Positions 55,101 through 63,521 of a DNA stretch of 64,000 nucleotides are shown in pieces. The DNA lies in NCBI RefSeq assembly GCF_036416795.1, contig NZ_CP143867.1, forward strand, positions 1,798,001 to 1,862,000, in the 5' to 3' direction. The notes below the pieces were generated by a model that did no database searches, was not told where the DNA came from, and saw only the letters and a program-made list of their open reading frames with translations. Origin of the DNA: Bacteroides sp. MSB163 (GTDB taxonomy: Bacteria; Bacteroidota; Bacteroidia; Bacteroidales; Bacteroidaceae). The stretch's first letter is position 1. Every line of letters starts with the position of its first letter. The translations under genes were made by a program, and so were the position numbers.

Positions 55101-55210
55101 CAGTATCTATATATCGGATGTGTTGGATATATAGATGCAGCGTGTTGGATATATAGATGCTGCGGCTTGGATCTATATATCGGATGCGTTGGATCTATAT
55201 GCCGGATACG
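55101..55210. repeat. Five 22-nt units with a TTGGAT.TATATA core
   Basis: Units start at 55101, 55123, 55145, 55167 and 55189. Four begin with TTGGAT. Two continue ATATAGATGC, and the others CTATATATCGG or CTATATGCCGG, so alternate units read as partial inverses of each other. The array lies 4 nt beyond the DUF6377 stop. Confidence 0.8.
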
Positions 55211-55214
55211 ACGT

Positions 55215-56831
55215 TTATTGAGGGGCAACGGCGGCTATTTCCATAATCTTTGCTTCAAACTGTTCGTTTGACACCAGCGACTTGTTTTTAACGCGGGTTT
55301 TGTAGGTGTTGATGGTGTGGATGGAATAATTCAGGAATTTGGCGATACGTTCTGTCTCGCAGATGCCCAGGCGTATCAGCGCAAAGATGCGCATTTCGGA
55401 AGTGAGCGATTTCTCGTTGTCACTGCGTGTATGTTCTTCGGCGGGGAATAGTTTGTTGTAAGCGGTGATGAAACCGGGGAATAATTTCAGAAAGGTTTCG
55501 TCGAAGGAGGCGTACATGTTATCCCGTTCTTTGTTCAGGTCGGCTTCTTTGAAGGAGGTACGCAGGTCGTCGTATTGGCGTGCGGCTATCTTCCGGTTAA
55601 TCATCTTGTAGAGGGTTTCCATCTTGTCGATGTATTCGGAATTCAGATAGAAGGAATAGCCGATGTATTCGTCTTTGATGTTATTGGCCTCGGACAACTG
55701 GTTGTTGGTCTGCTGTAACTGTTGGTTGCGCTCTTCGATGGTGTGGCGGGCGGTACGCAGTTTCTTCACCTGCTTGTAGATGATGAGGGTGGCAATCAGC
55801 AGCAGGATGAATAATAAGGATACGAGGGAGACAAACCCTATCAGCACATTCCGTTGTTTCTTTACGATGTCGAAGCGGTCTTGCTCGATGATGGGCAGGA
55901 TGGAGCCTACCTCAATCTTGCGATGGCGGGCGTTGTAGAAATTGGCGTCCTCCAGTGCCAGACGTACGTATTTGTTGGCGCGGTTGATGTCGCCTCGTTC
56001 ATAAAGCAGTCCGGCCAATACACGCAGGGCGGTGGTCTCTTTGGTGGCGGAACGGATGTCTCCGATGGCGGCCCGTATCAGGTAGGTCATGGCAAGTTCC
56101 TTATCATTACGGCCGTAATACATCCAGCCCAGGCTGGATGAAACGATTGCTTCCGTATGCGGATCGAGGTCTTTCCTCTGTAATAGGGTGCTGAACGAGG
56201 AAATGGAGGCGTCATATTGCCGCTCTTTCATTTGCTTTTGGCCTACGGAGTACCACCATTTCAGTGATTTTTCGGGAAGCAGCCTTAGCAATGAATCGGT
56301 ATAGAGACTTCCCTTTTCTATATATTCGTTTTGGAAAGGGGCTTCGTGGTTGTAGTCAGCAATGTCGTAGTACAACCGGCTGTACAGGGAGTAGTAGGCT
56401 ATCCGGCTGGAGAGGGACACGTCTGTAATATCAATTCTGCTTATCACATCGAAGGCTTCTTTGAACAGTCCCGAGGACAACAGGCAGAATACGATTCCTC
56501 CATTTGCTTCTGCTACGTATCCCCGGTTGTGCAGTTTCTCTGCCAGGTGCAGGGATCTGTTGGCGTAGGTGTAGGCTGAGTCGTATTTATAGGATTTATA
56601 TTCGTCGAACAGGTGGATGAAGGCTTCGTAACGTTTCTCGTCGGATACGGCTTCCCCGAGTTTCCGTCGCCATTCGGCTATTTGTTTCTCTTTCCGGTCG
56701 ATATATTGCTTACTGTTTGCCAGGTGGGTGTCCAGTTGCACGAGCATAGTATCCAAAGGCAGAGAGGCGGAATACCCTCTGAGGCAACCGGTAACGGATA
56801 ACAGGAAGAGAAGAAAGAGGCTTTTTTTCAT
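55215..56831 (-). CDS. DUF6377 membrane regulator of PUL3
   Basis: A 538-residue protein: signal peptide or anchor (1-21), a periplasmic TPR-like helical domain (about 30-320), one transmembrane helix (about 324-350, 'GFVSLVSLLFILLLIATLIIY' region), a coiled coil ('HTIEERNQQLQQTNNQLSEAN', split) and a C-terminal LuxR-like HTH (about 480-525, 'RLGICETERIAKFLNYSIHTIN'-type helix pair). This architecture (DUF6377) is found beside SusCD operons in Bacteroides and is thought to sense glycan in the periplasm and act on DNA from the membrane. It is transcribed from its own promoter toward the PUL3 operon. Confidence 0.82.
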   Translation of the reverse strand: MKKSLFLLFLLSVTGCLRGYSASLPLDTMLVQLDTHLANSKQYIDRKEKQIAEWRRKLGEAVSDEKRYEAFIHLFDEYKSYKYDSAYTYANRSLHLAEKLHNRGYVAEANGGIVFCLLSSGLFKEAFDVISRIDITDVSLSSRIAYYSLYSRLYYDIADYNHEAPFQNEYIEKGSLYTDSLLRLLPEKSLKWWYSVGQKQMKERQYDASISSFSTLLQRKDLDPHTEAIVSSSLGWMYYGRNDKELAMTYLIRAAIGDIRSATKETTALRVLAGLLYERGDINRANKYVRLALEDANFYNARHRKIEVGSILPIIEQDRFDIVKKQRNVLIGFVSLVSLLFILLLIATLIIYKQVKKLRTARHTIEERNQQLQQTNNQLSEANNIKDEYIGYSFYLNSEYIDKMETLYKMINRKIAARQYDDLRTSFKEADLNKERDNMYASFDETFLKLFPGFITAYNKLFPAEEHTRSDNEKSLTSEMRIFALIRLGICETERIAKFLNYSIHTINTYKTRVKNKSLVSNEQFEAKIMEIAAVAPQ

Positions 56832-56875
56832 TGTATTACGTATAGGTTCATGTCTTTTTTCCTAACTGGGTTCTG

Positions 56876-56883
56876 CAAATGTA
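56876..56883 (-). promoter_or_regulatory. -7 box for the DUF6377 gene (TACATTTG)
   Basis: The minus strand reads TACATTTG, matching TAnnTTTG, 45 nt before the start at 56831. Confidence 0.5.
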
Positions 56884-57068
56884 GGAGAATAAATTGAAAA
56901 ATCAATATCATTCTGACACTTTGTATTTTTAATAGTTTCAGGATGTGTTCTTTCCGCCTCTCTTTCGGAATGTTGGAAAAGATGGGAATGGAAAACTGTA
57001 AATGCTATAGAATCAGTGGAATATCAGATTCTTTACAAGCCTAATAAATCGGAATACCCTTCTCTACT

Positions 57069-57222
57069 TGTTCCTTTATAAGGAAGGTGGTGCTCTTCTA
57101 CGGTAAAAAGTGTGTTCCTCTACGATGAAGTTAACTCTTTGTTCGCAAGAAGTTAACTTCTTGTCGGCAGGGAGTTAAGAGTCTGTCGGCAAGATATTGG
57201 CTTTTTCTGCCGGATTAGTGCA
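57069..57222. repeat. Six to seven 22-nt hairpin-like units
   Basis: Units start at 57069, 57091, 57113, 57135, 57157, 57179 and 57201. Central ones share (G/C)T.CG near the middle and AGTTAA at the end. In the 57157 unit, extended by two bases at its left, AACTTCTTG and CAGGGAGTT pair (two wobbles) around TCGG. First and last units are weakest. Confidence 0.75.
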
Positions 57223-57242
57223 TAAAGGAGGTATATTATACG

Positions 57243-57282
57243 GAAATCCTGCATATGGATGTCATACTATATGCAGGATTTC
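57243..57282 (-). terminator. 14-bp perfect hairpin
   Basis: GAAATCCTGCATAT (57243-57256) and ATATGCAGGATTTC (57269-57282) are exact complements around a 12-nt loop. It lies about 100 nt after the stop of the DUF234 ATPase gene; no T-run follows on either strand. Confidence 0.55.
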
Positions 57283-57304
57283 TTCTGTTCCATCTCTTTT
57301 GTAT

Positions 57305-57332
57305 AAAAGGGATTTAGCCTAAAAGGCTAAAT
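57305..57332 (-). terminator. Terminator of the DUF234 ATPase gene
   Basis: ATTTAGCCT (57312-57320) pairs with AGGCTAAAT (57324-57332) around AAA. On the minus strand it is followed by CCCTTTTATAC. It lies about 55 nt beyond the stop. Confidence 0.65.
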
Positions 57333-57385
57333 CGTTGTCTTTATGATATCAAAACTGCGTAATGGATGTTTATTTGTATGGTAAC

Positions 57386-58702
57386 TTACATGTCTTCCAT
57401 AGATAATCCCATATATTCTACCTGATAATCTTTTAAGCCGGAACTTTCAATGAAGAAACCTCCTTTAGCCCGTAAACGTTCCATATCTATTTTTCGTTTC
57501 TGGCGTTTCACTTCAATGATGCGCGCGGACTTCTCTAACTCGTTCAATGTGATAAGGTCTATTTCGTTCTCTCCTTTCCGATCCCAGAAACCGCCTATGC
57601 GGGTGCTGCGTTGCTCTTCCATGAAGCGTGCCGTGAAATATTTCTCTAATGCCAGACCACTGAATATTTCATAATCGCGTTCTATAATCTCACGTAGCAT
57701 AGTGTAGGAGCCGATCTCAACCATATAGTAATACTTGAAGATGAAGCGGAACCAGAATGACAAGAAGTTGTCGCATAGTCGATAGCGTACGTTTTTGGTT
57801 TCTACCTTGGCCAGCAGCGGGATACTCTTTTCGATAAGGCTAAAGTCTTTTTCCAATCGGGACAAGTAACCGCCGAGTTCTTTCTGAACGGCAGCTTCTA
57901 TTTTGGCACGTGTGTTTTCTCCCCTTGCAATAGCGGCCAGAATAGAAAAATAGACGGCGTAATCTTTTCCGAATTCTTCAACGAGCATATTTTTCCCTTC
58001 GGCAATGAAGAGTGAGTCTTCCTGTATCATATAGTCCAACATCTTCTTTTTGGTAAAAATGCCGTTGTCCATAAAGAGTTGTACATACTTTGCCACGCCT
58101 CCGGTAAATGCGTATAGAGCGAGTAAATCCTCGTTTGTATAGCGGGCGTGGTGGTCGGATAGAATTAGCTTCAGCACGTCTGTGCGGAAAGGTTTCAGCC
58201 GGATATACGCTGTGGCTCTGCCGAATAGCGGTTCCTTGCTGTTCTGGAATATCTTTTGCATCAATGAATAAACAGAACCGCTGAGTAGCAGGTTTATTCG
58301 GCTCTTGTCTTTGTTGACATCCCAATAGTGTTGCATTTCGCTGTAAATGGCTGGGTTGATATTGAAGAATTCTTGAAACTCATCAATAATGAGATTGAAG
58401 GGATGAGTGGCGGAGTATTCCATGAGAAAGCGGAACAGTTCTGCAAAAGAAGTTACTTGTCCGAAGACGGGGATGTTCAGATTGCGGGCTATGATGGCTT
58501 GAAAGTCGGCGATGAGGTCGGCTTCTGCTTTGCGTGCCACAAAGAAATATAGCGTGGGTTGCTTCGCCGTGACATTCAGTAGTAGCTGGGTTTTACCGAT
58601 ACGTCTCCGTCCTGTAATGATAGTCATTTGAGCTTGCAGAAGTGATTTCTGCTGTATCTCCTGCAATTTAGTTGTTTCTTGTTCTCTATCGTAGAATTTC
58701 AT
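57386..58702 (-). CDS. AAA-type ATPase with C-terminal DUF234 nuclease-like domain
   Basis: A 438-residue cytoplasmic protein of the archaeal-type ATPase / DUF234 group. Walker A is 'GRRRIGKT' (31-38); Walker B is 'LIIDEF' with Asp107/Glu108. The middle has a winged-helix-like part (about 200-290, 'ALYAFTGGVAKYVQLF'). The C-terminal DUF234 region has a PD-(D/E)XK pattern: Asp382 in 'ENEIDLI', then Glu397-x-Lys399 in 'IIEVKRQK'. These stand-alone ATPases are numerous in Bacteroides and archaea, with unknown function; transport, defence and toxin-like roles have been guessed. It is monocistronic with its own -33/-7 promoter, and a perfect 25-bp inverted repeat covers its transcription start region. 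Confidence 0.88.
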   Translation of the reverse strand: MKFYDREQETTKLQEIQQKSLLQAQMTIITGRRRIGKTQLLLNVTAKQPTLYFFVARKAEADLIADFQAIIARNLNIPVFGQVTSFAELFRFLMEYSATHPFNLIIDEFQEFFNINPAIYSEMQHYWDVNKDKSRINLLLSGSVYSLMQKIFQNSKEPLFGRATAYIRLKPFRTDVLKLILSDHHARYTNEDLLALYAFTGGVAKYVQLFMDNGIFTKKKMLDYMIQEDSLFIAEGKNMLVEEFGKDYAVYFSILAAIARGENTRAKIEAAVQKELGGYLSRLEKDFSLIEKSIPLLAKVETKNVRYRLCDNFLSFWFRFIFKYYYMVEIGSYTMLREIIERDYEIFSGLALEKYFTARFMEEQRSTRIGGFWDRKGENEIDLITLNELEKSARIIEVKRQKRKIDMERLRAKGGFFIESSGLKDYQVEYMGLSMEDM

Positions 58703-58730
58703 AATCAGTGGTTTATGTGATTATAAATAA

Positions 58731-58784
58731 GTTCCGTAACCGTCAGTTCCGTAATATGCATTACGGAACTGACGGTTACGGAAC
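58731..58784 (-). promoter_or_regulatory. 25-bp perfect inverted repeat at the ATPase promoter
   Basis: Arms 58731-58755 and 58760-58784 are exact complements around ATGC. Each arm contains two direct copies of GTTCCGTAA separated by six bases, so four half-sites are present. The repeat begins at the -7 box and spans the predicted start of transcription and leader, suitable for an operator or a 5' mRNA hairpin. It also lies 57 nt beyond the glpT-like gene stop, so it might instead terminate that operon. Confidence 0.65.
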
Positions 58785-58815
58785 AAAAATACAGAGAATA
58801 ATGAGATTAACCAAA
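58784..58815 (-). promoter_or_regulatory. -33/-7 promoter of the DUF234 ATPase gene
   Basis: On the minus strand TTTG (58815-58812) and TATTTTTG (58791-58784) are separated by 20 nt, which is the best match to the full Bacteroides promoter in the window. Confidence 0.7.
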
Positions 58816-58840
58816 TGAGTGGTGCTTTTTCTGAATATCC

Positions 58841-60193
58841 TTATTCTGTATCTGCCGACTTTGCATTCCATACCAGCAACGCCAGCACTACCGACAACGT
58901 CGCCGCGCCAATCCAGAACCAGTTGATATAGGTGAAATCATACACATCTGTTCCGTTCACTACGGTTTTTTGCCCTTCTATCAATATACCACTCATTACA
59001 TCCTGCAACCCTGCACCGATGTAACTGGCAATGCCTACCACTCCGAGAGCGGCTCCCGAAGCATTGCGCGGGGCAATATCGACGGCCATCAGTCCGCCGA
59101 GGAAGCAAATCAGCACTCCGATGCCTATCCCAAACAGTATCATCGCCAAGGCATCCAACCAGAAGTGTACACCAGGCACCAATAGAAACAAGCAAAGCGC
59201 CAATACATTCGTTAATCCGAATATAAGTGCCGGTGCATTGCGGCGTCCTTTAAACAGCTTGTCTGAGATTACCCCGGAAAGCATAGTGCCTATGATGCCA
59301 CATACCGAACTGATAGAAATAATGAAACTGGCATCCAATGTTGAGTAGCCTTTCTGTGCCTCCAGATAAAATATTCCCCAACTATTCACAGCATAACGGC
59401 TGATGTACATGAATGCACTGCTGAGGGCAAGTATCCAGATTGCCGGATTCCTTAACACAGCTTTCTGTGCACGGTTAAATTCTTTCGTCTCCAGTGCGCT
59501 CATCACTTTCTTTTCTTTCGGTGCGTTGATCGGAGGAAGCCCCTTGCTTTCGGGTGTATCGTGGAAGAAACGCCAGATAAGTAATGTGCCTAATAGACCT
59601 ACCATGCCTGCACCCAGAAATCCATAACGCCATCCGAGCACACTCACGACGGAGGCCACAATGATGAACGTCATTGCTTCGCCTATGTTGTGACTGGCAC
59701 TCCAAAAACCATAGAATGAACCGCGTTCCTTGTCTGGAAACCAGCGTGATAACCCTACAACGCAGGATGCCGCTCCCATAGACTGAAACCAACCGCTGAT
59801 ACCCCATAATATGGCGAACAAGATGAACGAGTTCACAAAGCCCAGACACAAGTTTACCAGTGCCGTCACCAGCAATCCCGTTGACATGAAGCGGTTGATA
59901 TTGCTTCTGTCCGCCAAGAAACCGTTAGAGAACTTACCTATGGCATAGGTGAAGAATAATACAGAACCAATGATACCTAATTCAGTTTCGGAGAAGATGC
60001 CTTCATCTACAATCGGCTTCTTAACGATGTTCAGGCTCAGACGGCATACATAGTACATACTATATCCGAGAGTTGCCGCAAGGAAAGTGGACCATTGCAG
60101 ATGCTTCAACCGACGCTTTTGTTCGGGCAAAGATTCCCCGTTACAAGGTGCCGGAGCCGACACCTTGTAAAAATCAATGATATGTTTCAACAT
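58841..60193 (-). CDS. GlpT/UhpT-type organophosphate:phosphate antiporter
   Basis: A 450-residue inner-membrane transporter of the major facilitator superfamily, OPA subgroup, with about 12 hydrophobic segments. OPA hallmarks are 'GYSMYYVCRLSLNIVKKPI' (about 43-61), 'GKFSNGFLADRSNINRFM' (about 92-109), and 'WFPDKERGSFYGFWSASHNIG' (split, about 150-170). The family exchanges sn-glycerol-3-phosphate or sugar phosphates for phosphate. The upstream glycerophosphodiesterase, 12 nt away on the same strand, would supply glycerol-3-phosphate in the periplasm, so GlpT function is the natural reading. It is the last gene of the operon. Confidence 0.9.
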   Translation of the reverse strand: MLKHIIDFYKVSAPAPCNGESLPEQKRRLKHLQWSTFLAATLGYSMYYVCRLSLNIVKKPIVDEGIFSETELGIIGSVLFFTYAIGKFSNGFLADRSNINRFMSTGLLVTALVNLCLGFVNSFILFAILWGISGWFQSMGAASCVVGLSRWFPDKERGSFYGFWSASHNIGEAMTFIIVASVVSVLGWRYGFLGAGMVGLLGTLLIWRFFHDTPESKGLPPINAPKEKKVMSALETKEFNRAQKAVLRNPAIWILALSSAFMYISRYAVNSWGIFYLEAQKGYSTLDASFIISISSVCGIIGTMLSGVISDKLFKGRRNAPALIFGLTNVLALCLFLLVPGVHFWLDALAMILFGIGIGVLICFLGGLMAVDIAPRNASGAALGVVGIASYIGAGLQDVMSGILIEGQKTVVNGTDVYDFTYINWFWIGAATLSVVLALLVWNAKSADTE

Positions 60194-60205
60194 GCTTTCT
60201 TTTCT

Positions 60206-61105
60206 TTACTTGTGCAGTTTCTTATCCTTTAAGTATTGCAGCAATATAGCGGGACGGTCTGTCTGAATCAGTTTTGCTCCCTGGTTGATGATCCATCCCC
60301 AGCTCTCGTTCGGCTGATGCAGTTCTATGGCACGGTCATCATCATGTCCGCCACAAAGCTCGGGCCAGAGGGAGTTGATGAATATCTTTGCTCCACTGTC
60401 GTGAACCTTCTTGATGAGGCGCTGCACTTCAGGGCTGTCGTTATTGAAGACTAATTCAAAAGCCTGTGGCTTCATGTGTTTCAGATACCCGTCTATGATT
60501 GCTTCTGCTCCCTCTTTGTGTAACTGGATAACAGGCATGAAAATCATCTTATCCAGCACTTCGCCATTTTCAGCTTTCACTTGTTTATAGGGCAGGCTGG
60601 CTTTCATCACACATTGGTCTGCGGTGCCGGTTTTCTTTAGTACTTCATACGCATCTTTGAAGTAGTCATAGCCTTTGTCTACATTTACCATGATCTTGCC
60701 TTTACATAGATTCATGACTTCCTCAAAGGTAGGAATCTGATGCCGGGTTTTGATTCCGGCACCATTTTTCAGTCTCATGGCTTTTAGCTCTGCCAGAGTA
60801 TAATCCTCCGGACTTCCTTTACCGTTCATTGTGCGGTCTATCATTTTATCGTGCATCAGTACCAGGTGACCATCTTTTGTTTTCTTCAGGTCGATTTCCA
60901 CCATATCTACACCCATATCGATGCAGTTCTGGATAGCCTGCAAGGAATTTTCCGGTGCATTGCGCCAATCGGCACGATGGGAAACAACAAGAATCGATTT
61001 AGTCTCCGGTTCCTTGAAGCTCTTTTCTATCTCTTTAAAATGTCCTTGGGCAAATGTTGCCAAATAAGCGATCAGTAATACTGATATTGATAATATCCTT
61101 TTCAT
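60206..61105 (-). CDS. Periplasmic glycerophosphodiester phosphodiesterase
   Basis: A 299-residue enzyme with a cleavable signal peptide (about 1-20, 'ATFAQG') and no lipobox. The GDPD TIM barrel shows the catalytic His43 in 'SHRADW', 'APENS', metal ligands Glu70/Asp72 in 'VEIDLKKTKDG' and His85 in 'LVLMHD'. It hydrolyses glycerophosphodiesters to glycerol-3-phosphate and an alcohol. 'HRA' replaces the more usual 'HRG'. It lies between the PKD/PQQ lipoprotein gene (36 nt) and the transporter gene (12 nt), and is the likely source of the transporter's substrate. Confidence 0.9.
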   Translation of the reverse strand: MKRILSISVLLIAYLATFAQGHFKEIEKSFKEPETKSILVVSHRADWRNAPENSLQAIQNCIDMGVDMVEIDLKKTKDGHLVLMHDKMIDRTMNGKGSPEDYTLAELKAMRLKNGAGIKTRHQIPTFEEVMNLCKGKIMVNVDKGYDYFKDAYEVLKKTGTADQCVMKASLPYKQVKAENGEVLDKMIFMPVIQLHKEGAEAIIDGYLKHMKPQAFELVFNNDSPEVQRLIKKVHDSGAKIFINSLWPELCGGHDDDRAIELHQPNESWGWIINQGAKLIQTDRPAILLQYLKDKKLHK

Positions 61106-61141
61106 ATTCTATTTTTCTTTTGAGTTTTTTATTCGTTAAAG

Positions 61142-62587
61142 TTATTTTTTACGGGCGTTTCTCTTGTAGTCTCCACTCCGCATGGACCAACCTTGTTGTG
61201 CTCCTGTTGCATGGGTTCTGAGTGCGAATACCTTGCCTGGCTCTGATGATTTGGTAACATCGGTGCAAACGTAGATAAGTCCATTCTTATCAATAACAGG
61301 AGATGACCAGATGTTTGCTCCCAACTGAATTTCCTTATAACTCAGTTTTCCTTTTGAATTTAGTACATAGAAGTAGCCTTTTCCGTCACCGAAGTAAATA
61401 TTTCCGGCATTGTCTATTGCAGGTACCGAACGAATCTGTCCTTGTGCCTTGAACTTCCAGACAGAGGTACCGTCTTCCTGAGTATAGCAAAGCATATCTC
61501 CGTCAGAATTGCCTACATACAAATATCCGTCGATACTCAGCGAGATACCGGAATTAGCGAAGGCTGAGGCTGAATATTGTTGCCATTTTACAGTCCCATC
61601 CGGATTTACAGCCATTACTATTCCACCATCCGCCGTTTCACCACATAGATAAATGGTGCCGTCTTCTCCTATGGCGGGAACTGAAGTACAAGTCTTTCCA
61701 TATTCCACAGTCCATCTCTTCTTTCCGTCATTTTTGGCAAAAGCATAAAGTTTACCACTATTGGAACAGATGTATACAGCATCATCGCCTATTACTGGAG
61801 TAGATTGCGTAGTCCCTTCACAATCGGCATTCCACTTTTCGGTCATACCCGGTGCCGCATTGATGGCAAATAACTTTTTATTGGCAGAGAAAAATACTGT
61901 ACCATCTTTATCTATAGCCGGGCTACTGAACTTGGCTGTGGCACCCAGATCAAATGTTCCCAATGGTGCGGATGAACTGGCGGAGAAGGCGTATAGTTTC
62001 TTGTCATAGCTGCCCACATAGATAGTACCATCATCTGCTATTGCAGCCGAAGAACGGATTACGTCGCCCGAAGAATAATGCCAGACTTCTGTTCCATTGT
62101 TTATTACCCATATATTTTGCCCGCCGCGTGCATTGTTTGCATCGCAGCCCACAACGACATTTCCATGATCGTCGATGGCAGGAGATACATCCTGAAAGCC
62201 GCATGGTGTCTGGAATTCCCATGCTATTTCGGGTTCTACGTCAGCAGTAGACTTTTCTTTTACAGTGATAGTCTTACTGAATGTATTTGCATTCTGTGTC
62301 CCTTGATTATCCCAGACGGATAAAGTCACTGTATATTCTCCGGCCGCAGAATATTCCGTTATTGGAGATTGCTCTTCGGAAGAACTGCCATTGCCAAAAT
62401 CCCATGCCCATTTGGCTATTTGTCCGTCCTGGTCAAATGACAAGTCGGTGAAAGCTACAGACTGTCCTTCCTGGACGATGACTTCACTTGCCTTGAAAGC
62501 CGCCACTGGTTTTATATTCACTTTATCTTCATCACTGCATGCCATCCATAGAAGTGCAGTCAGTATTATTAATATTGTATTTTTCAT
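61142..62587 (-). CDS. PKD-domain and PQQ-like propeller lipoprotein
   Basis: A 481-residue lipoprotein (Cys17, 'LWMACSD'). Residues about 28-110 form a PKD domain ('VAFTDLSFDQDGQIAKWAWD' and 'YSAAGEYTVTLSVWDNQG'). Residues about 120-481 form a beta propeller of the PQQ-like / BamB type, with repeats such as 'SSPAIDKDGTVFFSA', 'SVPAIGEDGTIYLCG' and 'SVPAIDNAGNIYFGDG'. No enzymatic residues are recognised. In this operon, between two phosphodiesterase genes and behind a susD gene, it takes the place of the surface glycan-binding protein of a normal PUL; substrate capture is inferred. Gaps to its neighbours are 12 and 36 nt. Confidence 0.85.
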   Translation of the reverse strand: MKNTILIILTALLWMACSDEDKVNIKPVAAFKASEVIVQEGQSVAFTDLSFDQDGQIAKWAWDFGNGSSSEEQSPITEYSAAGEYTVTLSVWDNQGTQNANTFSKTITVKEKSTADVEPEIAWEFQTPCGFQDVSPAIDDHGNVVVGCDANNARGGQNIWVINNGTEVWHYSSGDVIRSSAAIADDGTIYVGSYDKKLYAFSASSSAPLGTFDLGATAKFSSPAIDKDGTVFFSANKKLFAINAAPGMTEKWNADCEGTTQSTPVIGDDAVYICSNSGKLYAFAKNDGKKRWTVEYGKTCTSVPAIGEDGTIYLCGETADGGIVMAVNPDGTVKWQQYSASAFANSGISLSIDGYLYVGNSDGDMLCYTQEDGTSVWKFKAQGQIRSVPAIDNAGNIYFGDGKGYFYVLNSKGKLSYKEIQLGANIWSSPVIDKNGLIYVCTDVTKSSEPGKVFALRTHATGAQQGWSMRSGDYKRNARKK

Positions 62588-62599
62588 TGATGTATCTTT

Positions 62600-63502
62600 T
62601 TAATTGTTTTTTAAATACTCTTTCAGTTCAACGGGATAATCTGTCTGTATGATACTTCCTTCTTTTATCAGAAATGCTTTCACTTGTTTGTAGTTATCCG
62701 AAGTCGGAGTAATATTGGTGTTTATGTAAATGTTTTTGAATAGGAAAACACCGTTTTCGGATGCTTTGGCCAGAATGTCGTCTGTGAAAGCAGCGCTATT
62801 GAACTGGGCAACGGGAAGAGGTTTGCGAATTGCCAGATAATTTTCCAGATCCTGCATTTCGTAGATGACTGGTAAGAGGATGGCGTTTTCATCCAGATTC
62901 ACCACCTTCTTGGCTGCTGCCACATCATAGACTGTAAACAGTACCTGGGAAAGCATACCATATTGCTTTACCAAGTCGTATACTGCCTTATAATCGGAAA
63001 TCTTCACATCTATATCAATGTAGATCTTCCCTCTGGCGGTTGATAGAATATCTTTGAAGAGCGGTACTTTTTCTTCCGTCAATTCTCCCTCATGATACAG
63101 ATTGTACGAACTTAATTCCTTGTAACTCAATTCCGATACTTTTCCAGTGCCATTTGTCGTACGTTCGATAGTGGCATCGTGCATCAATACCAGCTTTCCA
63201 TCTTTTGACATCCTCACGTCTAACTCTATCATATCTATTTTGTTCTCAATAGCCAGAGTTACCGCTTTGACGGAGTTTTCCGGCGCATCTTTCCAGTATC
63301 CCCGATGGGCACATATCTGCACGTGGTCTCTCTTCTGCAATGAAACGGGAATAGATGCTCGCTCACTTTCAGTAACTTCGGGGTAGGGCTCTTCCATTGG
63401 GTCAGGTTCTTCCGGAACGGATGGCTCATTATCACTTCCGCAAGCTACTAACAGAAACAGAGAAAAGAAAAATCCTATTATACATGTTTTATCTATTTTC
63501 AT
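62600..63502 (-). CDS. Lipoprotein glycerophosphodiester phosphodiesterase
   Basis: A 300-residue lipoprotein (Cys21, 'LLVACGS') with an acidic Pro/Glu-rich linker (27-45) before the GDPD barrel. Catalytic residues: His66 in 'AHRGYW', 'APENS', Glu93/Asp95 in 'IELDVRMSKDG', His108 in 'LVLMHD'. The lipid anchor and acidic linker point to the outer membrane, possibly the cell surface. It would make the first cut of substrate before import, while the second, soluble GDPD acts in the periplasm. It follows the susD gene by 19 nt. Confidence 0.9.
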   Translation of the reverse strand: MKIDKTCIIGFFFSLFLLVACGSDNEPSVPEEPDPMEEPYPEVTESERASIPVSLQKRDHVQICAHRGYWKDAPENSVKAVTLAIENKIDMIELDVRMSKDGKLVLMHDATIERTTNGTGKVSELSYKELSSYNLYHEGELTEEKVPLFKDILSTARGKIYIDIDVKISDYKAVYDLVKQYGMLSQVLFTVYDVAAAKKVVNLDENAILLPVIYEMQDLENYLAIRKPLPVAQFNSAAFTDDILAKASENGVFLFKNIYINTNITPTSDNYKQVKAFLIKEGSIIQTDYPVELKEYLKNN

Positions 63503-63521
63503 GATTCATTCTGTTTTTAGG

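Larger units (their letters stand above)
54837..55214. other. 378-nt gap: promoter and 22-nt repeat array
   Basis: It separates the DUF6377 regulator gene from the operon it probably controls. It contains the operon's -7 box (54921-54928), a small hairpin in the leader (GGAAG/CTTCC near 54896-54911) and the five-unit array 55101-55210. No gene was seen. Confidence 0.6.
56832..57385. other. 554-nt gap rich in repeats and hairpins
   Basis: No gene is seen. Contents: the promoter box of the DUF6377 gene (56876-56883), the 22-nt array at 57069-57222, and two hairpins near the 3' end of the DUF234 ATPase gene (57243-57282 and 57312-57332). 56890-57060 shows nothing recognisable. Confidence 0.6.

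Noticed and set aside
55101..55210. Phase-variable invertible promoter
   Set aside because: Partial inversion between units exists, but there is no pair of matching inverted repeats flanking a promoter and no invertase gene nearby.
57386..58702. Transposase or insertion-sequence helper ATPase
   Set aside because: The DUF234 C-terminal domain and the absence of terminal repeats or a partner transposase argue against a mobile element.
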